64,000 nt of DNA. Source: Tetrapyrgos nigripes (lineage: Eukaryota; Basidiomycota; Agaricomycetes; Agaricales; Campanellaceae). The position numbers and the translations under genes were made by a program. This document shows positions 1 to 9,908 of the stretch, one piece after another. Positions within the stretch are counted from its first letter, which is position 1, and each line of letters begins with the position of its first letter. The DNA lies in NCBI GenBank assembly GCA_013368315.1, contig JAACJM010000001.1, forward strand, positions 434,001 to 498,000, written 5' to 3'. The notes below the pieces were generated by a model that was given only the letters and a program-made list of their open reading frames with translations, was not told the origin of the DNA and did no database searches.

Positions 1-183
1 GGACTTGTCGGCAAGGAGAATAGTGGCGGGTTCAGGGCCGATGGGGATGTCTTTGAAGGGGGAAGTGGCCGGGTCGTACTGGGGGGAAGGGACTCCCAAC
101 AGAGCAGGGGGAAGAGGTGTATTCCGTCTGGTGTGTAACGCACCTAGCGCCGCCGCGAAATTTTGAGACGGTCGACTAGACAT
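1..183 (-). CDS. N-terminal part of an unrecognised protein, cut by the window edge
   Basis: An uninterrupted frame of 61 codons runs leftwards from an ATG at 183-181 (protein begins MSSRPSQNFAAALG) to the edge of the window. It is Pro/Ala-rich near the start and then reads SPFKDIPIGPEPATILLADK. I do not recognise a family and too little is present to assign a role. The start is inferred because it is the only ATG before the divergent neighbour, whose own ATG lies 34 bp away. The head-to-head layout suggests a shared promoter with the DUF1764 gene. Confidence 0.5.
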   Translation of the reverse strand, partial: MSSRPSQNFAAALGALHTRRNTPLPPALLGVPSPQYDPATSPFKDIPIGPEPATILLADKS

Positions 184-187
184 AGCT

Positions 188-203
188 CAGTCACAAGCGT
201 GAC
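188..203. promoter_or_regulatory. Possible HomolD-like box / inverted repeat in a 34-bp divergent promoter
   Basis: The 34 bp between two divergent start codons contain CAGTCACA (188-195), an exact match to the HomolD core element known from fission yeast ribosomal protein promoters. It also forms part of a perfect inverted repeat, GTCAC-AAGC-GTGAC (190-203). A T-rich run follows. The match is seen directly. A role in transcription here is inference, because an 8-bp motif occurs often by chance. Confidence 0.3.
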
Positions 204-217
204 ACTTTTTTTATTTC

Positions 218-776
218 ATGTCCGCCTCTTCCTCCATCATCGACGACATCTTCAACAGCGCCTCTTCCTCAAAGGCCACCATCTCCAAAAAGGAGGTCGT
301 CAAGAAGGACAGGAAACGCAAACGCACGTCTCCTCCTGCAGTCGAGACCGTTCTAGACACCTCTGCTCCCTCTTCAAAGCGTCCAAAGGTCTCCAAAAAG
401 TCCGACCCGCCCAAGGTCTCCAAAAAGTCTGACCCACCCAGGGGCTCCAAGAAGGACAAGGAGGAGGACGAGCGATTCAAGGATTCCAGAGGGACCGGGC
501 CTCGTGCGTACATCTCTTCTCATCTGCCTGATCTCTTATTGATTTGTTTTTTCCAGGACGCAAAACAGAGGAAGGCTGGTCAATATATAAAGTTGATGAG
601 CTTGGTATTGATGAGGAAGCCGGAGGTAATCCTGTTCTTTTTTCCTCGCTCCCTGCTCACCGTCACTGTCGTCGCCGCCCTAGGCACTCCGTTGTGTCCT
701 TTTGATTGTACTTGCTGTGAGTTTTCCTGTTCTCTTTTGTCTCATGTTTTGGACTGGCTTTTTTCCAGGTTTTTGA
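218..776 (+). CDS. DUF1764 family protein
   Basis: Four exons (218-503, 557-625, 684-716, 769-776) give a 131-residue protein. The N-terminal two thirds is Ser/Lys-rich with a KRKR-type nuclear localisation signal and a short tandem repeat (PKVSKKSDP twice). The C-terminal part carries the conserved DUF1764 block: a TEEGWSIYKVDELGI segment, then GGTPLCPFDCTCCF at the very end. Splicing at the consensus donor GTGAGT (717) is what produces the family's terminal CCF; reading through that intron would give a long unlike tail. Function of this family is unknown; the small basic, Cys-tailed protein is likely nuclear or nucleolar (inference). Confidence 0.85.
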
Positions 777-1110
777 TACCCTGTAATGCCACTGTACTAT
801 ACTCTTTGCTGTCGCGTGCCCGTGTTTGTCCGAGCTTCTGTCTCTTATTCGGCTCTATCGAAGCCAAGCTCATCGCTCTCTTCATACGATCTGCTGGGTC
901 AATGTGTAGCCAACATCAATCTTCCTACTCAACCTCTGGATAGTAACTTTCTGTGCTTTTTCAGATTCCTAGGGCAGAGCCCAGATAGGAATACATCGCT
1001 TATACGAGTCCAATGAAAATTTGCAAAGTTCAATTGAGAAACAGAGAATCTTCAGAGCGATATGTATACAAGGGATAAATCTGCATTCTACACTTGATTC
1101 GTCGTCTCTT
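777..1110. other. Convergent intergenic region, no feature seen
   Basis: This is 334 bp between the DUF1764 stop and the stop of the opposite-strand membrane protein gene. It should hold both 3' untranslated regions. The open frames in it are composition artefacts; no gene, repeat or RNA was recognised. Confidence 0.5.
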
Positions 1111-3377
1111 TCAAACTATTCCTCCCAACTCTGAATCACTTATAAAAGTCTGTGTAACTGATGTTGTCCTTCTTGAACTCGGTAATTGCGCTGTGAGTGA
1201 AGGTATGCAAACAATCTGACCAGTCGAACCTGTAACAGGCCGCACAGAGTCGGACTGCGTTGGACTACCCGATGATATGGCATTGGATATCGATCTAGAG
1301 GGGGAGTTTAAGATGGAGATGGAGTCTGACATTGACCATCTCGAATCCCACGAAACGTGGGACTGAGTGAGTGCTCTCGTCTCCTCGAATTGAGAATCTC
1401 GGCCATGGTCAACAGACGAATCTCCTACCCCTATCCCCACACGACGAGGATACGGAGTCCGATGTCTGCTAGCGGTAGCAGTTCTGGCTCGGCTTCTTGA
1501 ATGTTCCACCATTCCACTCTGCCAGCTACATGCCTGCTGGATGTAGTATTCTCTCTCTTGTCTTCGGATGACGCGACCAAAACTGTGGACGGTCAAGACT
1601 GAGACTACGAGCCCTGATATGGTCAAAAAAACATTAGAGAGACCAGACCCAATGCAAAGGTATTCACTCACAACTCAGACTGAGCCATCCAATGGTAGGT
1701 AGAGAGTTTGTAAAGTTGATACCCACAATGGATAAGGTTGCCCCAAGTACATTACACAGGGCTATCGTTGCCGTGTAGCACACCTGTAAATCCTTTAATT
1801 AAGAAAAAGGGAATCACCGAATAGATGAGGTACTTAAAGACCCACCTCATCCTTCATGACATTCCGAAATAACTCCATCCTAGGCATGTAACGACTCAAC
1901 TGACTGAATGAAGACGACGAAGGTGAGAGAAGTCCGCATGGCTGATTCCGAGTCTGAGAACGTTCTTTGAAGCTATCTGAGATCCCAAACTGCAACTCAT
2001 GCGGTCGTGGACGTGGATATGGTGGCGATGGCTGTGGTAGTCCGTGAGGTCGAGAAATAGAAGGAATAGAAGATTCGGCGGATTCTCCATCAAAGGAGAG
2101 CTTCCGTTCCGGCGAATCTGAGTCTACATCATGATTGTCATCAGACTTCCAACGACGTATGAACGAAAACCAGGCACATCTTGATTTGTCGGAATGGGGA
2201 CGAGGGTGAGGGTCCGGGTCCGGGATAGGGGAGGAGGATACAGCCTGAGGTTCCCGTGCAGTCGCTGCTTCGCAGTCCCGCCAACTCCGAGCCCGGTGAC
2301 CTGGTTGTATTTCATTCACGTCCTGATGATCTTGCCGGACTGACAGATCATCCATAGAGAGACGGATTGACATACGCCCCCTAGCAACGGGAGAATTGCG
2401 AGATTTCCAGACTGCATAGAGAACTGGGGGTACCGTTAGTTGAGTCGGGCACTGAGTAGGACCGGCGGCAAGTGGAGAACATACAGCAGAAGCAAATGAA
2501 TAAAGATTGAGCAAATTGAAGGATGAGATAGATCTTGGTGTAAAACTCATCAGCAGACCGAGCACAACTTCCTGTTGGTTGGTAGGAACAATCAGAAGAA
2601 AAATCATGGAAAAAAAGAAGGGTTGAAGCCTGCCTGAAAGTCGGCGTACTCCGCGCGTATTTGCCAAGTCTAAGCCAGCGACGGCCAGTACGCCCAGTGA
2701 GAATAGCACGACAGACACAAGAGCAAAGGTAGAGTTGTCAAGGCACTTGTAGACCTTGACACCATAGATTCCCGTCATCTAATAGTAACTGTAAGACAGG
2801 TCGGGCGACTTGAAATGGCGGATACTATACCAGAATTGTCAGAGACATTACTCCGGCTCCCAAAACGAAAAGTACAGCACTGTGAACGAAGAGATAAATA
2901 TTGAAAAAACAACCAACGGAAAACCACCTACAATGTACAATTTATCGAGTCGGTGAAGTACGAGATCATCATGGGCTGTATTGCTGCGAATGCCAGCAGC
3001 TGACTGACGAACAACATGCGGAAGAGGAGTTTGTAACGCGCTCGAGTGCGTCGAAGATAAGAACCAGCGCGAAAAACATTTAACGTGTAGAGCATGGCCA
3101 AAAAACCAAAGAGAAATAAAAGAGCATACGAGTGCTCTAAATCAGCGACGAAAACAGGGGTGACAAGAGAACCATCGCCGAGAGGGATGTAACTGGGACG
3201 GAAACTGAGAATGGGTCCTTTATAATAGCGAGAATAATCCGGGATGAGGATTGCAGTCTGAAGCTGTACGACGACCTGGTTTTGACAGCAGGGTGTGGGG
3301 ATAGGGGTCAAGGTGTAGGTGGAAAGAGTTGGAGAAGGAGTGGGGTAATGACCATGGTTTGGACTCGAGATTGGCAT
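1111..3377 (-). CDS. Multi-pass membrane protein with long Ser-rich cytoplasmic tail (receptor-like, unassigned)
   Basis: Starts at ATG 3377 (MPISSPNHG). An extracellular-looking N-terminal stretch of about 85 residues is followed by roughly seven hydrophobic segments, for example SYALLFLFGFLAMLYTL, LLFRMLFVSQLLAFAAI and FALVSVVLFSLGVLAVAGL. Long Ser/Pro/Arg-rich tails sit between and after the last two segments. Supported joins include a 34-nt intron at 2928-2961, an intron ending just before the ATGACGGGA codons near 2778, one joining KDE to VCYTATIALCN (about 1798-1848), and 1614-1671. The topology resembles fungal seven-helix receptors or agaricomycete-specific membrane proteins, but no diagnostic family motif was seen. 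Whether the stretch near 2440-2490 is exon or intron is unresolved. The start lies 194 bp from the divergent AK6 gene. Confidence 0.65.
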
Positions 3378-3571
3378 AAGAGAAGAAATGAAGGGGGCAA
3401 GATGAAATCAGACTGAGCCTCTCCTGGAGGACGACATTGAAAGAAAGAAGGGATAGGAACGGGAGACAGTCCATCCCACGTCAACCCAACCCAAAATTAA
3501 GCAAAATGAGAATCTGATGTTATTCAGCCACATCCGTGGCATGTAACATCGCGATTTTAAACCCACGCGTC

Positions 3572-4221
3572 ATGTCCGATCCAGGTCCTGTCATCGTCCT
3601 CACCGGTACCCCAGGCACTGGCAAGTCCACCCATGCCCAGCTACTCGTAAACGAATCCCCCATTCCCCTACGGCACATCAACGTCGGCGATTGGGTCAAG
3701 GAAAAAGGGCTTTATGAAGAGTTTAACGAAGAATGGCAAAGTTATACCGTGGATGAAGATAGAGTATGTTTTGATCTAGATCTTGCGAAATGTCGGCCAA
3801 CCAACCAACCCTATGTAGCTTCTGGACGAACTAGAACCCATCGTCTCCAAAGGCGGTGTTATTCTCGATTGGCACACTTGCGAAGTATTCCCGGAGCGTT
3901 GGCCTGACCTCGTTGTGGTTTTTCGGTGCGATCATACGCAGCTTTGGGAGCGTCTAGAAAAACGGTCAGAGGGATCTTTTGAATATGTTTTTCGGTTACC
4001 ATTCTCATCGTGTTTGCAACAGAGGGTATCATCTGAAGAAGATACAAGAAAACAACGAAGCTGAAATTATGCAAGTGGTATTGGAAGAAGCGCGGTCATC
4101 GTATCCTGCAGAGATCGTAGTGGAACTTAAAAGCGAAAGTACTGAGGATTTGGAGGCAAATGTCGCAAGGATAGTGGAATGGATAAATGCATGGAGAAAA
4201 GATCGTGTGGCGGAGAGTTGA
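3572..4221 (+). CDS. FAP7: Adenylate kinase isoenzyme 6 / Fap7 (ribosome assembly NTPase)
   Basis: Exons 3572-3763, 3819-3964 and 4023-4221 give 178 residues, close to the usual 170-200 of AK6/Fap7. The P-loop is GTPGTGKST. The signature INVGDWVKE follows, then the LDWHTCEVFPERWPDLVVV region that binds the nucleotide partner, and LEKRGYHLKKIQEN near the end. In yeast and human this protein is a nuclear ATPase/adenylate kinase that acts with ribosomal protein uS11 (Rps14) in 18S rRNA maturation. The ATG at 3572 is chosen because family proteins begin a few residues before the P-loop region; an in-frame ATG at 3536 would add 12 residues. The window carries several other ribosome-production genes. 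Confidence 0.93.
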
Positions 4222-4438
4222 AGAAAAAATTGTATTCAACCGGCTGCGAGTCGGTGCAAAACATTGCTCAAGTTGACTAGTGGGTCAACTGCTTGCGTAT
4301 ACGTAGTAGGGTGTTATACGCTACGAATAACTGTCCAAACATAGTAGCGACCATTAAGGAGGACGCTTGGAGGACGCGGACGTCTTAAGATGGGATATAG
4401 TACAAAACCCATTCCACTCTACATACAAGATCATAATC

Positions 4439-5707
4439 TCAAATAAATATCCAAAGTCCCATCATTATAGGTAATAGAACCGTCGGAAGCAGGATCCTTG
4501 CAAATACATTCTGATCCATACCAGCAGCAGAATTAACAGGGATAAACCCGGAATTATTATCTTGCACGGGGACTGCTGTGGTAATAAGCGCGGTCTCGGT
4601 AACACTAGAAGATATCCAAGAATAAAAGCAAATCACAGTCGTCCGAGTTAGCCGAGGGTTCATCATGAGAACAGCAAGAAGAGCGAGAAGCACTCACGTC
4701 TCAACACTCCCAGAAACCGAAGTGGTAAACGTCGTCATAGATACCACGACCACCGTCTGCGTCTGCGCTGTAGCAGTGACGGTGTCGGTCACTCCCACCG
4801 TTACAGTAGGTAAAATGGGAAGCGGGATCGGGATCCCACCACTTGCCGAAAGTGTAATTGTTAACAACGTGGGTAGTGAGAAGAGTGGGGAGGTAGTACG
4901 AGTGACCATCGACAAGGAAGATTTACCGTCGCCAAAAAGAGCTTGGGGTGGGGGAAAATCGGGTTGCGGTTGCGCTTGGAGAGGGTTTGTTGGGACGGTG
5001 GAAGGGTCGCAATTAGAGCTCGAATCAGAGTTGGGGTTGTCTACTGGGATAGAGACTGGGGTGATAATGAAGTGGGATTCCCCGTTGATCATGGCGCCTT
5101 CGTAGAAGGTTAGCTGTTTAAGAATAAGTAGGGTAAGTGGGAGAATAGCATATAAGGAATAGACAAAGGTTCGTCATTACATTATAATCTCCAGGCGGAA
5201 TACAAGAAGGTATCTGCCAATCTAGATGTTTGACTGTACTTCCAGGTTCCTGAGATAAGAGTCCAGGGCCAGATGAGACCGTAAAGTTCGAGTTGGTGGA
5301 AGCAGAGACTAGGTAGATTTCGAGGGAGGTGTAGTGGATAGACGAGGAAGAGTCTGGGTTGGTAGCTTCAGATGCTGGTAGTTGACCATTGCCAGAGATC
5401 TAGAGGTAGTAAATCAACAGCTATGGCTTGAGACTTGAACAAGTTTGGTAGGAAGCACACCTCAATGGCTATGGGTATGTTACTTCCAGCATGACCGGGA
5501 CTGGTTAACGCGAAGAATAAGCTGTTATTCTGTTGAAATCAATTAGAAGACGTACTTTCCGACACTTGGAGCATCAATGATAGAAATACCACTGGTGAAG
5601 AATTGACCAGCAGAGACAGACTCGAGAACGAAAGCAAGAACGAAAACGAATGAAAGAACCAAATATACAAAATGGTGAGCCAGCACCGACCCTTTTGAAG
5701 GAGCCAT
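4439..5707 (-). CDS. Secreted Ser/Thr-rich protein with C-terminal anchor (GPI-like)
   Basis: Starts at ATG 5707 (MAPSKGSVLAHHFVYLVLS). A clear signal peptide ends near SVSA-GQFF. The mature part has a beta-rich domain (ALTSPGHAGSNIPIAIE, then LDWQIPSCIPPGDYNLTFYEG), a Pro/Ser/Thr-rich linker with repeated TVT/TTT stretches, and a hydrophobic C-terminus (ILLPTVLLPIMMGLWIFI) directly before the stop, typical of GPI-anchored cell-surface proteins. A 34-nt intron (5522-5555) lies after SVG; others are seen near 5402-5462 and 5114-5180. The architecture resembles fungal wall-associated proteins but no named family was recognised. The start lies 103 bp from the divergent cyclin H gene. Confidence 0.7.
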
Positions 5708-5810
5708 CGCAGGCAAAATGGGCAGAAGAAATGAGAAAGAAAGAAAGGACGAATGAGGATATATACTTCAAACCGAAGCACTGGTTTTGTAACCATCATC
5801 CCATCAATCC

Positions 5811-7080
5811 ATGTCCGTAGATTCACCGTCTCCTGCTCCCGCTCCTCCCAAAAAGCCGCTATATGAAGCCAGTACCCAGTTCAAGCATTGGAGATACTCT
5901 CAAGAATCTCTCGCAGATGTCAGGTCAAAGCTGAACGAAGCTGCAGTGGCGGTTATTCGCCAGACTTTTGAGGCTTACGAGGTACGCATGCACATCTTTG
6001 TTTCATGTTCGCGTTTGACTACTTACACGACGTACACAGCCCGGATCCTCTTCCAACGTCTCCTTCCTCAATGCGAACGAAGAACATCTTCTCGTCACTT
6101 TCTATGTTACCCGGATCACTCAACTTTGTGGTCACTTTCGGTTTCCTGAAGAAGTTGAAGCGACGGCTGCTACCTATCTCAAACGATTCTACTTGAAAAA
6201 CACCGTCATGGATTGGCATCCCAAGAACGTGATGTGTGTGTGCTGCCTTCTTTGCCTGTCATAGGGCGTTCAACTCAACTCAGGATTCGGGCATTTGGTG
6301 ATCGTTTCTTAGGCTGACTGCGCTGTTCCTGGCGACCAAGACGACGAATAACCCGATATCCCTAGAAGCGTATACGCATAATATACCAAACACAAGTCCT
6401 TCGGATGTCCTTGACCTAGAATTTCTCATTGCACAAAGTCTGGGTTTCGAATTCGCGGTCTGGCATGCTCATAGGGCGTTGTGGGGAATCTGGTTAGATA
6501 TTCAGGCGAGTACCTCTGTCCCTGAATCATGGCGAGTAAATTAAGTCTGACTTCGGCGTTGCAGCAACTTCCAAGTATACCACCCGACTATGCTAAATCC
6601 CAAAGCAGCGTATATGACACTGCACTCAATCACGTCCGTGCATCTCGTCTTACAGACGCCGAATTCCTCTATACGCCCTCTCAAATCGCTCTGGCTGCTT
6701 TCTCGCTAACAGCTCCAGAAATCGCTCAACAGTGGTTAGAGTCTAAACAAACTCTATCGGAATCGAGTCCCACCAAAATAGGGTCTGGGGTCCTTGGGTC
6801 CATCGAGACGATAAAAAGTATCATCATAAATGCAGGACAGAGACCAGAAACGGAGGCGGTGCGTGAAGTGGATCGACGGCTTAGGTTGTGTAAGAATCCG
6901 GAAAAGGTGGTGGGGAGTAAGGCCTATTTGGCGAGGAAAGCGGAAGAGGAGAAGAAGGCGGAAGAAAGGAGGAGTAGGAAGGTTGCTAGTACCGGAGAGG
7001 GCGTAGATCCGTTTGGGGATGAGCTGGATCAACCAAAACCTAGTCTGGTGGACTATGACGATGACGACGACGACGATTAA
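5811..7080 (+). CDS. CCL1: Cyclin H (Ccl1), CAK/TFIIH regulatory subunit
   Basis: Exons 5811-5981, 6040-6233, 6313-6505 and 6565-7080 give 357 residues. The N-terminus YEASTQFKHWRYSQESL matches the cyclin H N-terminal helix region. The cyclin box follows (EEHLLVTFYVTRITQLC, then YLKRFYLKNTVMDWHPK, then LTALFLATKT and EFLIAQSLGFEFAVWHAHRA). The tail is acidic and ends in a run of Asp. Cyclin H pairs with Cdk7/Kin28 in the kinase module of TFIIH and phosphorylates the RNA polymerase II C-terminal domain. The third intron (6506-6564) starts with GC rather than GT (CAG|GCGAGT); the only GT alternative would be an intron of about 31 nt. The second cyclin fold (TPSQIALAAFSL) is encoded after this intron, so it must be spliced. 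Confidence 0.92.
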
Positions 7081-7379
7081 ATCCATGATAGTTGTGTACT
7101 ATGCAGCGCTGGTAGAGTGCTGTCGCGGGACGAGGTGTTTTATAGTACTGTGGTATCACTGGTCACTAGTTTAAGGCAGCCTGAATTTGCGACGTAACTG
7201 TACTTGCGGTAAGAAAACTCGACGAATACGGTAAAACAGAGTGACCAAAAAAACTATGTGAACGACTCTGTAGGTATTTGCGTTCACAATTCTATATCAT
7301 ACCACTTCCTTGCATCCTGGCATAGTTTTAATACGCCAGTGACCTCCTCCCAAACATAGCCCAACGAATGACCAAAGTC

Positions 7380-8834
7380 ATCCTCCGAAAAACTGCAGAT
7401 TTCGACTTTCTCCAGAGAGATGATTAAGTAGGTCACCGGTCACCAACGAGAGTGCATCCGATCGCTGTGAAAATCATCCTCCGAGACGCGCAGGGTGACT
7501 GACTTCACCAATTGGTGAGCGCGTCCAGTTTCAGGCCTGGACACCGTTGTTGCAGGTTTTGTAACGAAGCTACGGTTGGAAGATGACCAACGCTTCCATT
7601 TCTGTACTTCGACAAACATCACGAGCACAGTCAGGTTGGGCCAGGCGTCACAGATGTTGGAGATATCACTATTCGAGACGGTGACAGTGTCTTGGGGAAA
7701 CCAATGAGACGCAGCTTTTTAAGTCCTGTTATACTGTATAGAGAACCTATCACAGCGTTGTGCGATTATACTCTGGGTTCCAAAAAAAGCTGCAAATCAA
7801 CCAAAAACGACCCCCAAAGTCCGAGATCAATTAGAGGAAACTGCAACCAAAATTGCTGTGAAGCGTTCCACACATCAATAGATCCCCCAAGTCGAGTGAA
7901 AGGAGTTCTACTGGAGATTCTCGTACAGTTTGAGATCTGTGGAAACGATGTCGATATCCGTAAAGTCATAGCAGACCCGCAAGCATTTCAGTTCCTCCGG
8001 CTTGGACAGCCAACACTCGACATCTGTGCTGTCGGAACTTCTAGATTTTCTTGTTGAATTGACAGAAGTAGACTCTAGACGCTCCAACTGGTTCAAAGAT
8101 GGGATATCTAGGGTAACCGGTGAGTCGAGTCCGTGCGCAGAATCCGATCCAATCTACGCAATTGCTTTAACTGCGTGATATGGAAAATAAGAAGCTCTTC
8201 CGAGAACGGGCTCTTCTTTGAAGGCCAAAAAATACTGGCGAATGTCCGATGGATTGGCATAGCGCAAGTGGAGAGAAATTGTTCAGAGACATGGAGATAT
8301 CATGGACAACTGTCTATCGCCTAATGCCCGACTGGAGTGGCAGTAGGAGTCGTCGTAAAACACAGAGATCATCACGGGCAGTAGCGGCGTAGGTCCTACG
8401 AGCAGGCGAGTGAAGACAGACCCAGCAATCCTTTCTCGGGCGTGGGTAGACAGAGTTTTAACGTCGATGGAGTAGACATTGAAGCGCTGCCAAGAAACAT
8501 CGTCGAGTTCACCAGCAAGAGCCTGTGCGAGCTTGAGAAAACAGGGAATAAACGATGGACGTCAAGACACCAGCCTCATTCTTCTGGCAATAAATTCAGA
8601 AGTGAACTCAAGTCGGTGAAATGCCATCGAAACTCGAATGACAGGTTCAAAAAGAGTTCTGCAGGTGAGATCGCAAGAAAGAAGATCGTTCTTGGCTCGG
8701 TTGGTAAGGCTTAAGAAATCTCTTTTCGGAAAGCTGATTGAATATATGAGCTCCGTTGGTAAAGCAAGTAAAGAGTAGTGCATATCTGGAAAGATTTGGG
8801 AGATTTTAGCATCTCGATGTCCAGGAGGTTCCAC
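7380..8834 (-). pseudogene. Decayed F-box protein gene
   Basis: Reading leftwards from about 8834, a frame carries an F-box-like start (LLALPTELIYSI, then LTCRTLFEPVIR) and continues as FIARRMRLVS to a TGA. The same frame resumes with WQRFNVYSIDVKTL and SVFTRLLVGPTPLLP, a pattern seen in the Leu-rich body of agaricomycete F-box proteins. More stops follow, then another open piece (7908-8096, MNQLERLESTSVNS). I see no splice pattern that removes the stops, so this looks like a degraded member of the expanded F-box families of these fungi. The left limit is approximate. Part of the reading could instead be an intron-rich intact gene. Confidence 0.45.
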
Positions 8835-8952
8835 GAACCGAATGTTGAATGAGCTTCACAGGTTGACAATATGGTTGAATTTTCCTAGCAATTGCCAGAG
8901 GTTTTGGAGGATATACGAGTCCAGGTCGCGTCGCTCACATGACTAATTTGAC

Positions 8953-9906
8953 ATGAACGAAGAGGACCAAGTCGTCAGTAGTCTGCCGATACACTATTCC
9001 AATAGACTACCTCTTCAGATCCACCAATTTCCTCTCTTATCTCGTCCCCTGCAAATACCACCTTCTGCCGCTGCAAGTGGAAAACGCATCTCTGCACGAA
9101 TCAAACCGGGAGTCCGAAGACTAGAAGTCCACGTACCCGCAGATACGCGTCCTGACGTCTGGAATAGCGAACGAGGAAAAGAATACGGTGCTGGGCAGCG
9201 AGAAGATGATCGTGAAAAGAATCAGGAGAGGAAAGGAAAAGAGAGAGCGGGCGAGGAACCGCGTCTGACAGATGTTAGGCTGAGGAGCGAGGAAATTCCT
9301 ATACAAGGGGTACAGATGCTGGGTATCGTTAGGGATGGTATGTATGCTTCATTTGAAGATGACCCGCTTTTCCTGATTTATGACATTGGTCTAGGTGAAC
9401 TACATCTACATCCCGTCTCTCAAATACACCAGTTTCGTCCAACTTTAACGTATTTGGATATCCTATCCAGAAAAACGAAAAGGAGAGGAGCAGATTCGGA
9501 TTCGGACTCTGACAATGGGCCTCCACCAGACCCGGATGATCCAGTACCTGTGGCTGCTCCAAAGAAAAAGGAGAAAAAAGCAGCAGGGCCTTCCAGAGAA
9601 GTCCATGCCTCTGCTAAGAAAGCAGTGGATGATCAGACTGGAAACCTCGCTCAGCTCTCAACCGTCAGAAGGGAAATGCTGGCCGCTATACGAACAGAGG
9701 AGGATGAGAGTTGGGAAGACTTGGGGTATTTCGATGTGACTGTGAGCCGTTGTATTTTTTCATCTGTCTTACTCCTACTAAAAGGTGACCCTTTGCAGAC
9801 ACTAGAGGCAGAAGAAGCTTTTGAGAAATTATTTTCGCAGAATAGTGAAGAGCTAGATTGTAAAAGTGACATTACTCAATTTCTCAAAGATATACGAGGT
9901 CTATAA
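8953..9906 (+). CDS. RPC37: RNA polymerase III subunit RPC37 (RPC5 family)
   Basis: Exons 8953-9337, 9395-9741 and 9799-9906 give 279 residues, matching yeast Rpc37 (282) rather than the longer animal RPC5. The N-terminal Sin-like dimerisation region is clear: LPLQIHQFPLLSRPLQIPP, then ARIKPGVRRLEVHVP. Later come IQGVQMLGIVRDG and ELHLHPVSQIHQFRPTLTYL, where the first intron splits the Gly codon. An acidic SDSDSD/PDPDDP stretch and a basic linker precede a C-terminal helix. RPC37 pairs with RPC53 and acts in termination and re-initiation by RNA polymerase III. The next gene's ATG lies 2 nt after this stop, so both may share a transcript. Confidence 0.9.
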   Translation: MNEEDQVVSSLPIHYSNRLPLQIHQFPLLSRPLQIPPSAAASGKRISARIKPGVRRLEVHVPADTRPDVWNSERGKEYGAGQREDDREKNQERKGKERAGEEPRLTDVRLRSEEIPIQGVQMLGIVRDGMYASFEDDPLFLIYDIGLGELHLHPVSQIHQFRPTLTYLDILSRKTKRRGADSDSDSDNGPPPDPDDPVPVAAPKKKEKKAAGPSREVHASAKKAVDDQTGNLAQLSTVRREMLAAIRTEEDESWEDLGYFDVTVSRCIFSSVLLLLKGDPLQTLEAEEAFEKLFSQNSEELDCKSDITQFLKDIRGL

Positions 9907-9908
9907 AA

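Noticed and set aside
8442..8714. 90-codon plus-strand frame in the F-box relic
   Set aside because: The opposite strand carries the F-box-like pattern; this frame shows no recognisable content.
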